Part shown: in pieces, positions 54,516 to 61,794 of the stretch
Layout of the letters: each line of letters begins with the position of its first letter
How positions within the stretch are numbered: position 1 is the stretch's first letter
NCBI RefSeq assembly: GCF_050943825.1
Contig: NZ_JBMNPX010000013.1
Coordinates: 1-64,000, forward strand
Length of the DNA: 64,000 nucleotides
Direction of reading: 5' to 3'
DNA from: Pseudoflavonifractor sp050943825
GTDB taxonomy: Bacteria > Bacillota > Clostridia > Oscillospirales > Oscillospiraceae
Program-made: the position numbers and the translations under genes
The notes under the pieces: model-generated
Databases searched by the model: none
What the model saw: only the letters and a program-made list of their open reading frames with translations
Told to the model about the DNA's origin: nothing

Positions 54516-55874
54516 ATGGGAAAAGAACTGATTTTCAAGACCATGCGCCATGAGCCCACCGAGCGGGTGCCCTGGGTGCCCTTCGCCGGTATCCACTCCG
54601 GCAAGCTCAAGGGCTATACCGCCCAGGAGATTCTCCAGGACGGCCAGAAGCTCTACGAGTGCCTGATGGAGGTGGCCCGGCTCTACGGTCCCGACGGTAT
54701 GCCCATCATGTTCGACCTCCAGCTGGAGGCGGAGATTCTGGGCTGCGAGCTGATGTGGGCCCAGGACAATCCGCCCTCCGTGGCCACCCACCCCTATGAG
54801 GGGGACAACAAGGGCATCCCCTGCCGCTGCAAGCTGCCCACCCCCGAGTCCGGCCGTATTCCCATTATGCTGGAGGCCATGACCAAGCTGAAGGCCTCCG
54901 TGGGCGACGACATTGCCCTCTACGGCCTGATCTGCGGCCCCTTCACCCTGGCCTCCCACCTGCGGGGCAGCGAGATCTTCCTGGATATGCTGATGGACGA
55001 GCAGTATGTCCGGGACCTGGTGAGCTACTGCGCCGAGGCCTCCATCCGGATGTGCGACTACTACATCAAGGCGGGCATGGATGTCATCGCGGTGGTGGAT
55101 CCCCTGGTCAGCCAGATCGCCCCCGAATCCTTCGACGCCATGCTGGCCGACTCCTTCAAGGCCGTGTTTGACTACATCCGCAGCAAGGGTGTGTACTCCT
55201 CCTTCTTCGTGTGCGGCAACGCCACGCCTCAGCTGGAGGTCATGTGCAAGACCAATCCCGACTCCATCGCGGTGGACGAGAACGTGGACTTTGTCTACGG
55301 CAAGAGCGTGTCCGACAAGTACAACATCGCCATTAGCGGCAACATCCCCCTGACCACCGTCATGCTCCACGGTACCCCCAAGGACAATATGAAGTACGTG
55401 GTGGACCTGCTGGACAAGGTGGAGGATCACCGCAACATGATCGTCAGCCCCGGCTGCGACATGCCCTACGACGTGCCCGTGGAGAACACCGTGGCCTGCT
55501 CCCAGGCGGTGAAGAACACGGACCAGTGCCGCGAGATGCTCAAGGACTACACCGGTCCCGACGACAGCGGCATCCACATCGAGCTGCCTGACTACGAGCA
55601 CCTGGAGAAGCCCTTCATCGAGGTCTTTACTCTGGACTCCACCCAGTGCGCCGCCTGTACCTACATGATGGCCGCCGCTCAGGCCGCCAAGGACTACTTT
55701 GGCGACAAGATCGACATCATCGAGTACAAGTACACCATCCGCGAGAACGTGGTCCGCTGCAAGAAGATGGGCATCACCAACCTGCCCACCATGGTCATCA
55801 ACGGCCAGATCCGCCACGTCTCCATGATTCCCGACGGCAAGGCCCTCCGGGAGGAGATCGAGGCCCTGCTGTAA
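54516..55874 (+). CDS. MtaA/CmuA-type corrinoid methyltransferase fused to a thioredoxin-fold domain
   Basis: A 452-residue protein. Residues 1-350 form a uroporphyrinogen-decarboxylase-like barrel of the MtaA/CmuA family (LICGPFTLASHL, AVVDPLVSQIAPE, SPGCDMPYDVPVENT). The usual zinc motif HxC is FVC here (F231, C233); C314 is kept. Residues of about 366-452 form a thioredoxin-like domain with CAAC (C378/C381) and the cis-proline NLPTM (P424). It likely accepts the methyl from methyl-corrinoid and may pass it to a thiol. The native acceptor is unknown. GGAAAGGA precedes the ATG, and codons are highly optimised. Confidence 0.85.
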   Translation: MGKELIFKTMRHEPTERVPWVPFAGIHSGKLKGYTAQEILQDGQKLYECLMEVARLYGPDGMPIMFDLQLEAEILGCELMWAQDNPPSVATHPYEGDNKGIPCRCKLPTPESGRIPIMLEAMTKLKASVGDDIALYGLICGPFTLASHLRGSEIFLDMLMDEQYVRDLVSYCAEASIRMCDYYIKAGMDVIAVVDPLVSQIAPESFDAMLADSFKAVFDYIRSKGVYSSFFVCGNATPQLEVMCKTNPDSIAVDENVDFVYGKSVSDKYNIAISGNIPLTTVMLHGTPKDNMKYVVDLLDKVEDHRNMIVSPGCDMPYDVPVENTVACSQAVKNTDQCREMLKDYTGPDDSGIHIELPDYEHLEKPFIEVFTLDSTQCAACTYMMAAAQAAKDYFGDKIDIIEYKYTIRENVVRCKKMGITNLPTMVINGQIRHVSMIPDGKALREEIEALL

Positions 55875-56014
55875 GCCTCAAATCACTTTGATTTAGTGCG
55901 GAGCTCTCCCGGTGTACGGCTGCGCCGGGCAGACAGAAGATTTGCGCAAGTCTTCAAGAGATGAATCGATGCCAGTCAGTTCATTTTGCCGCATTAAATA
56001 TCTCCCTCAAAAGA

Positions 56015-56060
56015 AACACAGAGCGCCCGGCTTGGGGAGCCGGGCGCTCTGTGTTTTATA
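56015..56060. terminator. Terminator of the corrinoid operon, bidirectional
   Basis: A 19-bp perfect stem (56015-56033 with 56039-56057) and 5-nt loop ends in TTTTAT on the plus strand, with AAAGAAA upstream for the minus-strand gene. The 140 nt between the MtaA stop and the stem show nothing recognisable. Confidence 0.93.
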
Positions 56061-56062
56061 TA

Positions 56063-56947
56063 TTATAAAGGTAGAGAGGCGGGGTCAATGCCGTAAATCT
56101 GGACCACCTCCAGAAGGGGGCTTTCGGCCAGGTCCAGCACGGTGACAATCTTGCCGCCGTCCGAGTCCAGGTCCACGCCGAAGGCCTGCCAGGCGTACCA
56201 GGGGAGATAAGCACACTGGGCTTTGAGGGCGCTGTCCGGGTCGGGGGCCTTGGGACCGAAGATGCCGGAGAGCAGGCTGTACGGAATCCCGTCCAGATGC
56301 TCCAGGGCGAACTGGACCACCTGCTGTCTGGTCTCAGCGTCGGCGTCCTTTACCCGCAGGACCATGAAGTTGGAGTAGGTGCGCCAGTGCTGGGCGTTGA
56401 CCTGGGCGCTGTCGCTGCCAAGAACGACCGCCTCCAGGGTGATACCCAGCTGGGGGTCCACCACCAGGGAGGCGTGGCCGTGCCGCCAGCCGTATGTATG
56501 GGTGGAGAAGGAGAGAATGATGTCGCCGGGCTCCAGGGGAGCCAGCGGCACCGAGTAGACCGGGTTTCCGTCGGCGTCCCGCAGCCGGTCCTCCTTGGTG
56601 ATGGGAGGCAGGTCGAGGCACACCGGCGTCTGCTCTGCAAAGAAGCCCGCCTGGGTCTCCAGAATCTGCTCCACACCCTGGCTGCCCTGGGAGAGCAGCG
56701 CGTCCACCGCCGGTCGGGCCAGACCGGTCTGGAAAAAGATTGTCTCATAGTCCTCGTCGTCCAGGGAATCCTGTTCCAGGATGGGGGAGAGGTCTATTTG
56801 CTCATAGTCCGAGGAAAAGTACGGGTCCCGGTGGGCCCAGAAGGTCTGGAGCAGGGCGTTGAGACCAAAGAATATGACTACGATGGCCACGGGAACCGCC
56901 GCCCACAGCCATCGGCGGCGCTTTTTCCCGGTTGATTTTGTCTGCAT
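56063..56947 (-). CDS. YiiX-type NlpC/P60-like cysteine hydrolase, membrane anchored
   Basis: A 294-residue protein. A Lys/Arg-rich N-terminus and one membrane helix (about 14-34) lead to an extracytoplasmic permuted NlpC/P60 domain: PGDIILSFSTHTYGWRHGHASLVVD with the catalytic-type His, and AQCAYLPWYAWQAFG with the likely nucleophile cysteine. YiiX/YebB-like enzymes are thought to act on amide or peptide bonds in the envelope. The start at 56947 follows GGTGAG; a GTG two codons upstream is possible. It is divergent from the YlmC/YmxH gene. Confidence 0.8.
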   Translation of the reverse strand: MQTKSTGKKRRRWLWAAVPVAIVVIFFGLNALLQTFWAHRDPYFSSDYEQIDLSPILEQDSLDDEDYETIFFQTGLARPAVDALLSQGSQGVEQILETQAGFFAEQTPVCLDLPPITKEDRLRDADGNPVYSVPLAPLEPGDIILSFSTHTYGWRHGHASLVVDPQLGITLEAVVLGSDSAQVNAQHWRTYSNFMVLRVKDADAETRQQVVQFALEHLDGIPYSLLSGIFGPKAPDPDSALKAQCAYLPWYAWQAFGVDLDSDGGKIVTVLDLAESPLLEVVQIYGIDPASLPL

Positions 56948-57034
56948 ATACACTCACCAATCTTTCATAGGACAGGGGTCGCACCTCATAGGATTATATA
57001 TCAAATTCCGCGATTTGAAAATGGGGGAACGGCC

Positions 57035-57319
57035 ATGAAGAGCAGAATCGCCGATCTGCGGTGCAAGGAGATCATCAATGTGACCGACGGCAGCCGCTTC
57101 GGGTATGTGGGAGATGTGGAGGTGGATCTGGATACCGGCCAGATCTGCGCGCTGGTGGTGCCGGGGCGGCTGCGGCTGTTCGGCCTGCTGGGCAGGGAGG
57201 AGGATCGGATCTTTCCCTGGGACTCGGTGCGCCGGTTCGGGGAGGACATTATCCTGGTGGAGTCGGGCGCACTGCGTGCCGGGCGTGAGGAACGCCGTCG
57301 CAGCAGGCGGGAGGGATAG
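57035..57319 (+). CDS. YlmC/YmxH family PRC-barrel sporulation protein
   Basis: A 94-residue PRC-barrel protein. SRIADLRCKEIINVTDGSRFGYVGDVEVDLDTGQI is the family core, followed by LFGLLGREEDRIFPWDSVRRFGEDIILVE. An arginine-rich tail ends it. GGGGGA precedes the ATG. Family members are conserved in endospore formers, and the B. subtilis relatives YlmC/YmxH are linked to sporulation. The molecular role is not established. Confidence 0.88.
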   Translation: MKSRIADLRCKEIINVTDGSRFGYVGDVEVDLDTGQICALVVPGRLRLFGLLGREEDRIFPWDSVRRFGEDIILVESGALRAGREERRRSRREG

Positions 57320-57370
57320 AAAAAAATCCTGTAAAATCCGCATTTTATAAAATAAAAATGGAAATTATAC

Positions 57371-57522
57371 TTGCAATCCGCAAAACCCTATGATAAAATA
57401 CTCTAGCTGTGTAAAAGCACAGTATTACGCACACCGTTGTGACGGAGCGCCTTGTGCCCCATGGGCTGGCGGGCTCCGGATGAACTGGTGGAGGTAATAA
57501 CTATAAAGGAGGAAACAAAACT
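57371..57522 (+). promoter_or_regulatory. Promoter and structured leader of rpsB-tsf
   Basis: TTGCAA (57371-57376), a 17-bp spacer and TAAAAT (57394-57399) with an extended TGA before the -10 form a strong promoter. The ~115-nt leader has a hairpin CTGTG/CACAG just after the start region and a larger GC hairpin between GGAGC and GCTCC. It ends in AAGGAGG before rpsB. This layout suits autoregulation by ribosomal protein S2. Confidence 0.7.
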
Positions 57523-58248
57523 ATGGCAGTCGTATCTATGAAGCAGCTCCTGGAGGCCGGTGTCCACTTTGGTCACCAGACCCGCCGCTGGAACCCCAAG
57601 ATGGCCGCTTACATCTACACCGAGCGTAACGGCATCTACATCATCGACCTGCAGAAGACCGTGAAGAAGCTGGAGGAGGCCTACAACTTCGTCCGTGAGC
57701 TGGCTCAGAACGGTCAGACTCTGCTCTTCGTGGGCACCAAGAAGCAGGCTCAGGAGGCCATCAAGGAAGAGGCCGGCCGCTGCGGCGGTTACTATGTGAA
57801 CGCCCGTTGGCTGGGCGGCATGCTCACCAACTTCAAGACCATGCGCGGCCGTGTGGACCGTCTCAACCAGCTGAAGAAGATGCAGGAGGACGGTACCTTC
57901 GACATGCTCCCCAAGAAGGAAGTCATGAAGCACCTGGGCGAGATCGCCAAGCTGGAGAAGTACCTGGGCGGCGTCGTGGAGATGAAGAAGCTCCCCGGTG
58001 CTCTGTTCGTGGTTGACCCCCGCAAGGAGCGCAACGCCATCAACGAGGCCCGCAAGCTGAACATCCCCATCGTGGCCATCGTGGATACCAACTGCGATCC
58101 CGACGAGATCGACTATGTCATCCCCGGCAACGATGACGCCATCCGAGCCATCAAGCTGATCTCTTCCGTCATGGCCAACGCCATCATGGAGGGCAAGCAG
58201 GGTCAGGATGCCCCCGAGGAGAAGACCGAGGAGACCGTGGCTGAGTAA
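57523..58248 (+). CDS. rpsB: Small ribosomal subunit protein uS2
   Basis: 30S protein needed for bS1/bS21 docking. It has 241 residues. KQLLEAGVHFGHQTRRWNPKM at the N-terminus and PGALFVVDPRKERNAINEARKL are family signatures. AAGGAGG precedes the ATG. It is followed by a hairpin and tsf. Confidence 0.98.
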   Translation: MAVVSMKQLLEAGVHFGHQTRRWNPKMAAYIYTERNGIYIIDLQKTVKKLEEAYNFVRELAQNGQTLLFVGTKKQAQEAIKEEAGRCGGYYVNARWLGGMLTNFKTMRGRVDRLNQLKKMQEDGTFDMLPKKEVMKHLGEIAKLEKYLGGVVEMKKLPGALFVVDPRKERNAINEARKLNIPIVAIVDTNCDPDEIDYVIPGNDDAIRAIKLISSVMANAIMEGKQGQDAPEEKTEETVAE

Positions 58249-58271
58249 GCCATTTCCCACTGCGGACTTTG

Positions 58272-58299
58272 GAGCGCCCGCCCAGGCGGGCGGGCGCTC
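58272..58299 (+). terminator. Intercistronic hairpin between rpsB and tsf
   Basis: GAGCGCCCGCCC pairs perfectly with GGGCGGGCGCTC across a 4-nt loop, followed by TTCATATT. It is probably a partial terminator that sets the S2:EF-Ts ratio. Confidence 0.65.
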
Positions 58300-58335
58300 T
58301 TCATATTCATTATACAAATGTGGAGGTAACTTATT

Positions 58336-59253
58336 ATGGCTTTTACCGCGAAAGACGTGCAGGCTCTGCGCGAGATGACCGGCGTTGGCATGATGGACTG
58401 CAAGAAGGCCCTGACCGCTTCCGACGGCGATATGGACAAGGCTGTGGAGTTCCTGCGTGAGAAGGGTCTGGCCGCTTCCCAGAAGAAGGCCGGCCGCATC
58501 GCCGCTGAGGGCATGGCTTACGCCGCTGTGATCGACGGCGTGGGCGTTGTGGTCGAGGTCAACGCCGAGACCGACTTCGTGGCCAAGAACGAGAAGTTCG
58601 TCAACTTCGTCAAGGGCGTGGCCGCCACCGTGGCCGCCAACAAGCCCGCCGACCTGGATGCCCTGATGGCCTGCAAGTTTGAGGGCACCGAGATGACCGT
58701 CACCGAGCAGCAGCAGGAGATGGTGCTGGTCATCGGCGAGAACATCAAGGTTCGCCGCTTCCACTTCTACACCGAGGGCGTTTCCGTGCCCTACATCCAC
58801 GCTGGCGGCAAGATCGGCGTGCTGGTCAACCTGGAGACCAGCCTGACTGCCGAGCAGGTGGAGACCACCGGTAAGGACGTGGCCATGCAGATCGCCGCTC
58901 TGAATCCCCGCTTCTGGGACAAGAGCCAGGTGGATCAGGCCACTCTGGACGAGGAGAAGAAGATCATGATGGTCCAGATGGCCAATGATCCCAAGATGGC
59001 CTCCAAGCCCGAGCAGGTCCGTGAGAAGATCGTCATGGGCAAGCTGAACAAGTTCTACGAGGAGAACTGCCTGCTCCAGCAGGCGTTCGTGAAGGACGGC
59101 TCCGTGACCGTGGAGCAGTATGTTGCTCAGAGCGCCAAGGCTCTGGGCGGCACCATCACCTTCAAGGACGCCGTCCGCTTCGAGAAGGGCGAGGGCATCG
59201 AGAAGAAGCAGGAGAACTTCGCCGAGGAGATCGCCAAGCAGCTGGGCAAGTAA
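58336..59253 (+). CDS. tsf: Elongation factor Ts
   Basis: Guanine exchange factor for EF-Tu. It has 305 residues. The N-terminal UBA-like domain has LREMTGVGMMDCKKAL, and the exchange motif is ETDFVAKN. Both core subdomains are present. GGAGG lies upstream. It is the last host gene before the Tn7-like element. Confidence 0.98.
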   Translation: MAFTAKDVQALREMTGVGMMDCKKALTASDGDMDKAVEFLREKGLAASQKKAGRIAAEGMAYAAVIDGVGVVVEVNAETDFVAKNEKFVNFVKGVAATVAANKPADLDALMACKFEGTEMTVTEQQQEMVLVIGENIKVRRFHFYTEGVSVPYIHAGGKIGVLVNLETSLTAEQVETTGKDVAMQIAALNPRFWDKSQVDQATLDEEKKIMMVQMANDPKMASKPEQVREKIVMGKLNKFYEENCLLQQAFVKDGSVTVEQYVAQSAKALGGTITFKDAVRFEKGEGIEKKQENFAEEIAKQLGK

Positions 59254-59310
59254 TTGTGTACTTGTCCCCCCGCAAACAAGCACATTGTCCCGAAATAATG
59301 ACTCACAAAA

Positions 59311-59347
59311 GAGTCCGAGGAAATTCGTTTCCCCGGGCTCTTTTTTT
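59311..59347 (+). terminator. Terminator of rpsB-tsf
   Basis: GAGTCCGAGGAAA and TTTCCCCGGGCTC pair around a TTCG tetraloop with two imperfect pairs, then seven T. It marks the last clear host signal before composition becomes AT-rich. Confidence 0.93.
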
Positions 59348-59699
59348 ATTTCTTTTCTGTTTTTAGCCCGGGCTTTGGATTGATTTGGAACTAATTTGGA
59401 ACTTTTTTCGAAAAAGATGGGGCCAGCAGCTTGTGGTCAAAATGGTTGGACAAACGACTGTTTTGGATGGGATGACCACATGGTATCTAAGGGAAATGGC
59501 ATTTAACTCAAAAAATTGACAGCGAAATTTGAATTAAATGAAAAATTTGCGGATAGAATCATCAGATTTTTGATCTAATTCAATTTTTGGATGCAAAATT
59601 TTGAGTTAATTCAAAGAATAAAGATAAAAATTTGCTGATAAAGAAAACTGATGGAGATATAAGCCACTGGGGAGACAACTATTTAGGGAGGAAAGACGC
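59348..59699. mobile_element. Tn7-like transposon, tnsA-proximal end region
   Basis: No gene lies in 59254-59699. After the tsf terminator the sequence turns AT-rich, unlike the flanking host DNA. It contains a tandem 10-bp direct repeat ATTTGGAACT (59383-59392, 59394-59403), an 8-bp inverted repeat TGTGGTCA/TGACCACA (59432-59439, 59473-59480), then five ~23-bp repeats ending 61 nt before tnsA. The true terminus probably starts with TG(T) somewhere in 59380-59480 but cannot be fixed without an empty site or the opposite end. Confidence 0.7.
59500..59638. repeat. Array of five ~23-bp repeats, candidate TnsB-binding sites
   Basis: Copies at 59500-59522 (+), 59531-59553 (+), 59559-59581 (-), 59590-59612 (-) and 59616-59638 (+) share the approximate consensus GAATTAANTSAAAAATTTGC. 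Start-to-start spacing is about 26-31 bp. Copies B and C agree at about 18 of 23 positions. Tn7-family ends carry several ~22-bp TnsB sites, so this is the likely meaning. The mixed orientation is unusual for such ends. Confidence 0.7.
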
Positions 59700-60083
59700 A
59701 TGGAACGCTTAGGAGAACGCACACGGGATATCCGATTTTATAGTCCCAAAAACAACGAGGTCGTGTGCCTCCACAGCAAGTGGGCCAGGGACTATGCCAA
59801 ATGGCTGGAAGAGCAGCCGTGGGTGCAGAGTTATCAAGCCGGCTGTCCTTTGGATGCCGATATCATTAGCCGCATATCACGGGCAGGCATACGCACGGAC
59901 TATCTGCAGACCGGGTGGGCTACTGATTTTGTTATCCAGTATGCAGACGGCCACAAAGGGGTACGAGAGTTCATTCGCTGGAAGCAGCTAAAGAAAAAAG
60001 CCTATATGGAACGCCTGGAGCTATCCCGCAGATACTGGGCGGTGACCGACACGGAGTGGATGGTGGTGATCGTGGATGGATAG
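59700..60083 (+). CDS. tnsA: TnsA-like transposon endonuclease, minimal form
   Basis: In Tn7, TnsA cuts the 5' ends so that transposition is cut-and-paste. This protein has only 127 residues against 273 in Tn7, matching the catalytic domain without the C-terminal TnsC/DNA-contact domain. It aligns well with Tn7 TnsA (RFYSPK, ATDFVIQ, LELSRRYW). Of the Tn7 catalytic set E63/D114/Q130/K132, D76 and K95 are kept, but the E63 position is A29 and the Q130 position is R93. GGGAGG precedes the ATG. It overlaps tnsB by 8 nt. Confidence 0.85.
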   Translation: MERLGERTRDIRFYSPKNNEVVCLHSKWARDYAKWLEEQPWVQSYQAGCPLDADIISRISRAGIRTDYLQTGWATDFVIQYADGHKGVREFIRWKQLKKKAYMERLELSRRYWAVTDTEWMVVIVDG

Positions 60084-61794
60084 ACCACTGCGTTTTGTAT
60101 GTCGGCTTGGTGTCGTTTTCCGGGTCCTGATAGAAACTCCATCTGGTTGCTGGCTCATTGATTGTAACGGGCCCTCTCCCCCATTTTTTGAGGCCGACCT
60201 GCACAGGTATGAGCGTGTACCAGCGCCGGATAGTTGGATGGAAGATCACACTATAACACCGGCTCAGGTGGTCCGCCTGAAGATGATCCAACCGTTGCTT
60301 GATTGCACTGATTGTATCTCGGACAAGTCCTTGCGTTACCAGATGGCGGCAGAGATAGCACAACAGAATCAAACCACCACACGCCGCATTCTACGCTTGT
60401 ATTATAGGTATCTGGCCACAGGACGACTCATGCAAAAACGGAAGCAACAGATTAGCGAGAGCAACCAAATCATGGCGCGAGCCATCCGGCGGTATTACTA
60501 TGGCTCCAAACGCTTATCCCTACGGGCTGCCTACGAGATGATGATGCTTGAGGATTATGTGGGCCATAATGGAGAGTTTGATAGTGATGCCCCCACATGG
60601 TCGCAGTTCCGGCACTACTACTATGATAAGGGATACCACAAGAATCCACAGAAAGTCATAGCTCGGGAAGGACTGACCAAATATCAGAGAGACCATCGGC
60701 CTGCATGGGGTTCCTCTGCTGGATGGCGGCCGCAGCCAGGATCGTATCAAATGGACGCCACACAGGCGGATATCTATCTGGTGTCCAGGAAGGATCGATC
60801 CATCGTGGTGGGCAGACCGTACATCTATATGGCAGTAGATACAGCCACCCACTTAATCGCCGGTGTCTATGTCGGATTTGACTGCGATGAGACTGCAGTG
60901 ATGGCTTGTATCGCTCAGGCCACTATGGATAAGGTGGAGTACTGTGCTCGCTATGGAATCGAGATTACACCAGAGCAATGGCCCTCAGTGGGGATGCCAA
61001 CGGAGATTATCACAGATCAGGGGCGAGAATTTTTGGGTCCCCGCATGTCGGAACTATGCCGTCGGTACGGACTGGAAGTACTGACCTTACCGCCGTTTAG
61101 ACCGGATCAAAAGGGTTGTGTAGAGAAGTCAATCGACCTGCTTCAGCAGCGGTATAAACCACTATTACGAGGTAAAGGAGTCATTGAGGATGATGCCCAG
61201 GAACGATGGGCCACGGATTACCGGACACAGGCTGTGTTGGATTTAGACGATTTTACCCGAATCGTCATCCACTCCGTACTGTATCTTAACAGCGGGCGGC
61301 TTGTCGATGGCAAGACTCCAGCTAAAAGATGGCTTGAGATCTCCCCCAGACTGATGACGGTGGACATGGAAGAGCTTCACATCCAAACACTACCCCGGGA
61401 TACCGCAAAACTAACCCGTAAAGGGATTCGGGTCAACCGCATGTGGTATGGCCCGGATGATGCGACCGGGTTGATCATTGGAGATAGCTATACGATTGCT
61501 TATAATCCAGCAGATTTGCGTCGTATCCATATCATCCTGGCTGACGGGATCTGCCCATGCCATGCAGTTGAGATTGGCCAGCCGCTCTCTGTTTGTGAGG
61601 TTGATGCAGCACATGAAGCAGCTAAGAAGAGCAGGGGAGTGGCCCGAGCAAAAGAGACGGCATCAAGTATCGCCGCCACCCAGGCCATCCGAGCCATCAT
61701 TGAGCACGCCGATGAACACAAGGAACCTATCCGTCAAGTCGATGGCAACACAATCAAGCACGACCAAATCACAGAGAGGGGGCGGCTGACATGA
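60076..61794 (+). CDS. tnsB: TnsB-like DDE transposase
   Basis: Catalyses 3'-end cleavage and strand transfer of a Tn7-like element. It has 572 residues (Tn7 TnsB 702). N-terminal helix-turn-helix DNA-binding region (about 60-200), then an RNase-H-fold core with D227 (QMDAT), D314 (IITDQGREF) and E350 (KGCVEKSID), a DD(35)E layout. A beta-barrel and C-terminal tail follow that in Tn7 contacts TnsC. It overlaps tnsA (8 nt) and tnsC (4 nt). GC content and codon use are clearly lower and more mixed than in host genes. Confidence 0.94.
   Translation: MDRPLRFVCRLGVVFRVLIETPSGCWLIDCNGPSPPFFEADLHRYERVPAPDSWMEDHTITPAQVVRLKMIQPLLDCTDCISDKSLRYQMAAEIAQQNQTTTRRILRLYYRYLATGRLMQKRKQQISESNQIMARAIRRYYYGSKRLSLRAAYEMMMLEDYVGHNGEFDSDAPTWSQFRHYYYDKGYHKNPQKVIAREGLTKYQRDHRPAWGSSAGWRPQPGSYQMDATQADIYLVSRKDRSIVVGRPYIYMAVDTATHLIAGVYVGFDCDETAVMACIAQATMDKVEYCARYGIEITPEQWPSVGMPTEIITDQGREFLGPRMSELCRRYGLEVLTLPPFRPDQKGCVEKSIDLLQQRYKPLLRGKGVIEDDAQERWATDYRTQAVLDLDDFTRIVIHSVLYLNSGRLVDGKTPAKRWLEISPRLMTVDMEELHIQTLPRDTAKLTRKGIRVNRMWYGPDDATGLIIGDSYTIAYNPADLRRIHIILADGICPCHAVEIGQPLSVCEVDAAHEAAKKSRGVARAKETASSIAATQAIRAIIEHADEHKEPIRQVDGNTIKHDQITERGRLT

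Noticed and set aside
59254..59320. Transposon end directly after tsf, based on TTGTCCCCCCGCAAA and TTGTCCCG sequences.
   Set aside because: These lie before the intact tsf terminator, so they are more likely host DNA; the boundary was placed after the terminator.
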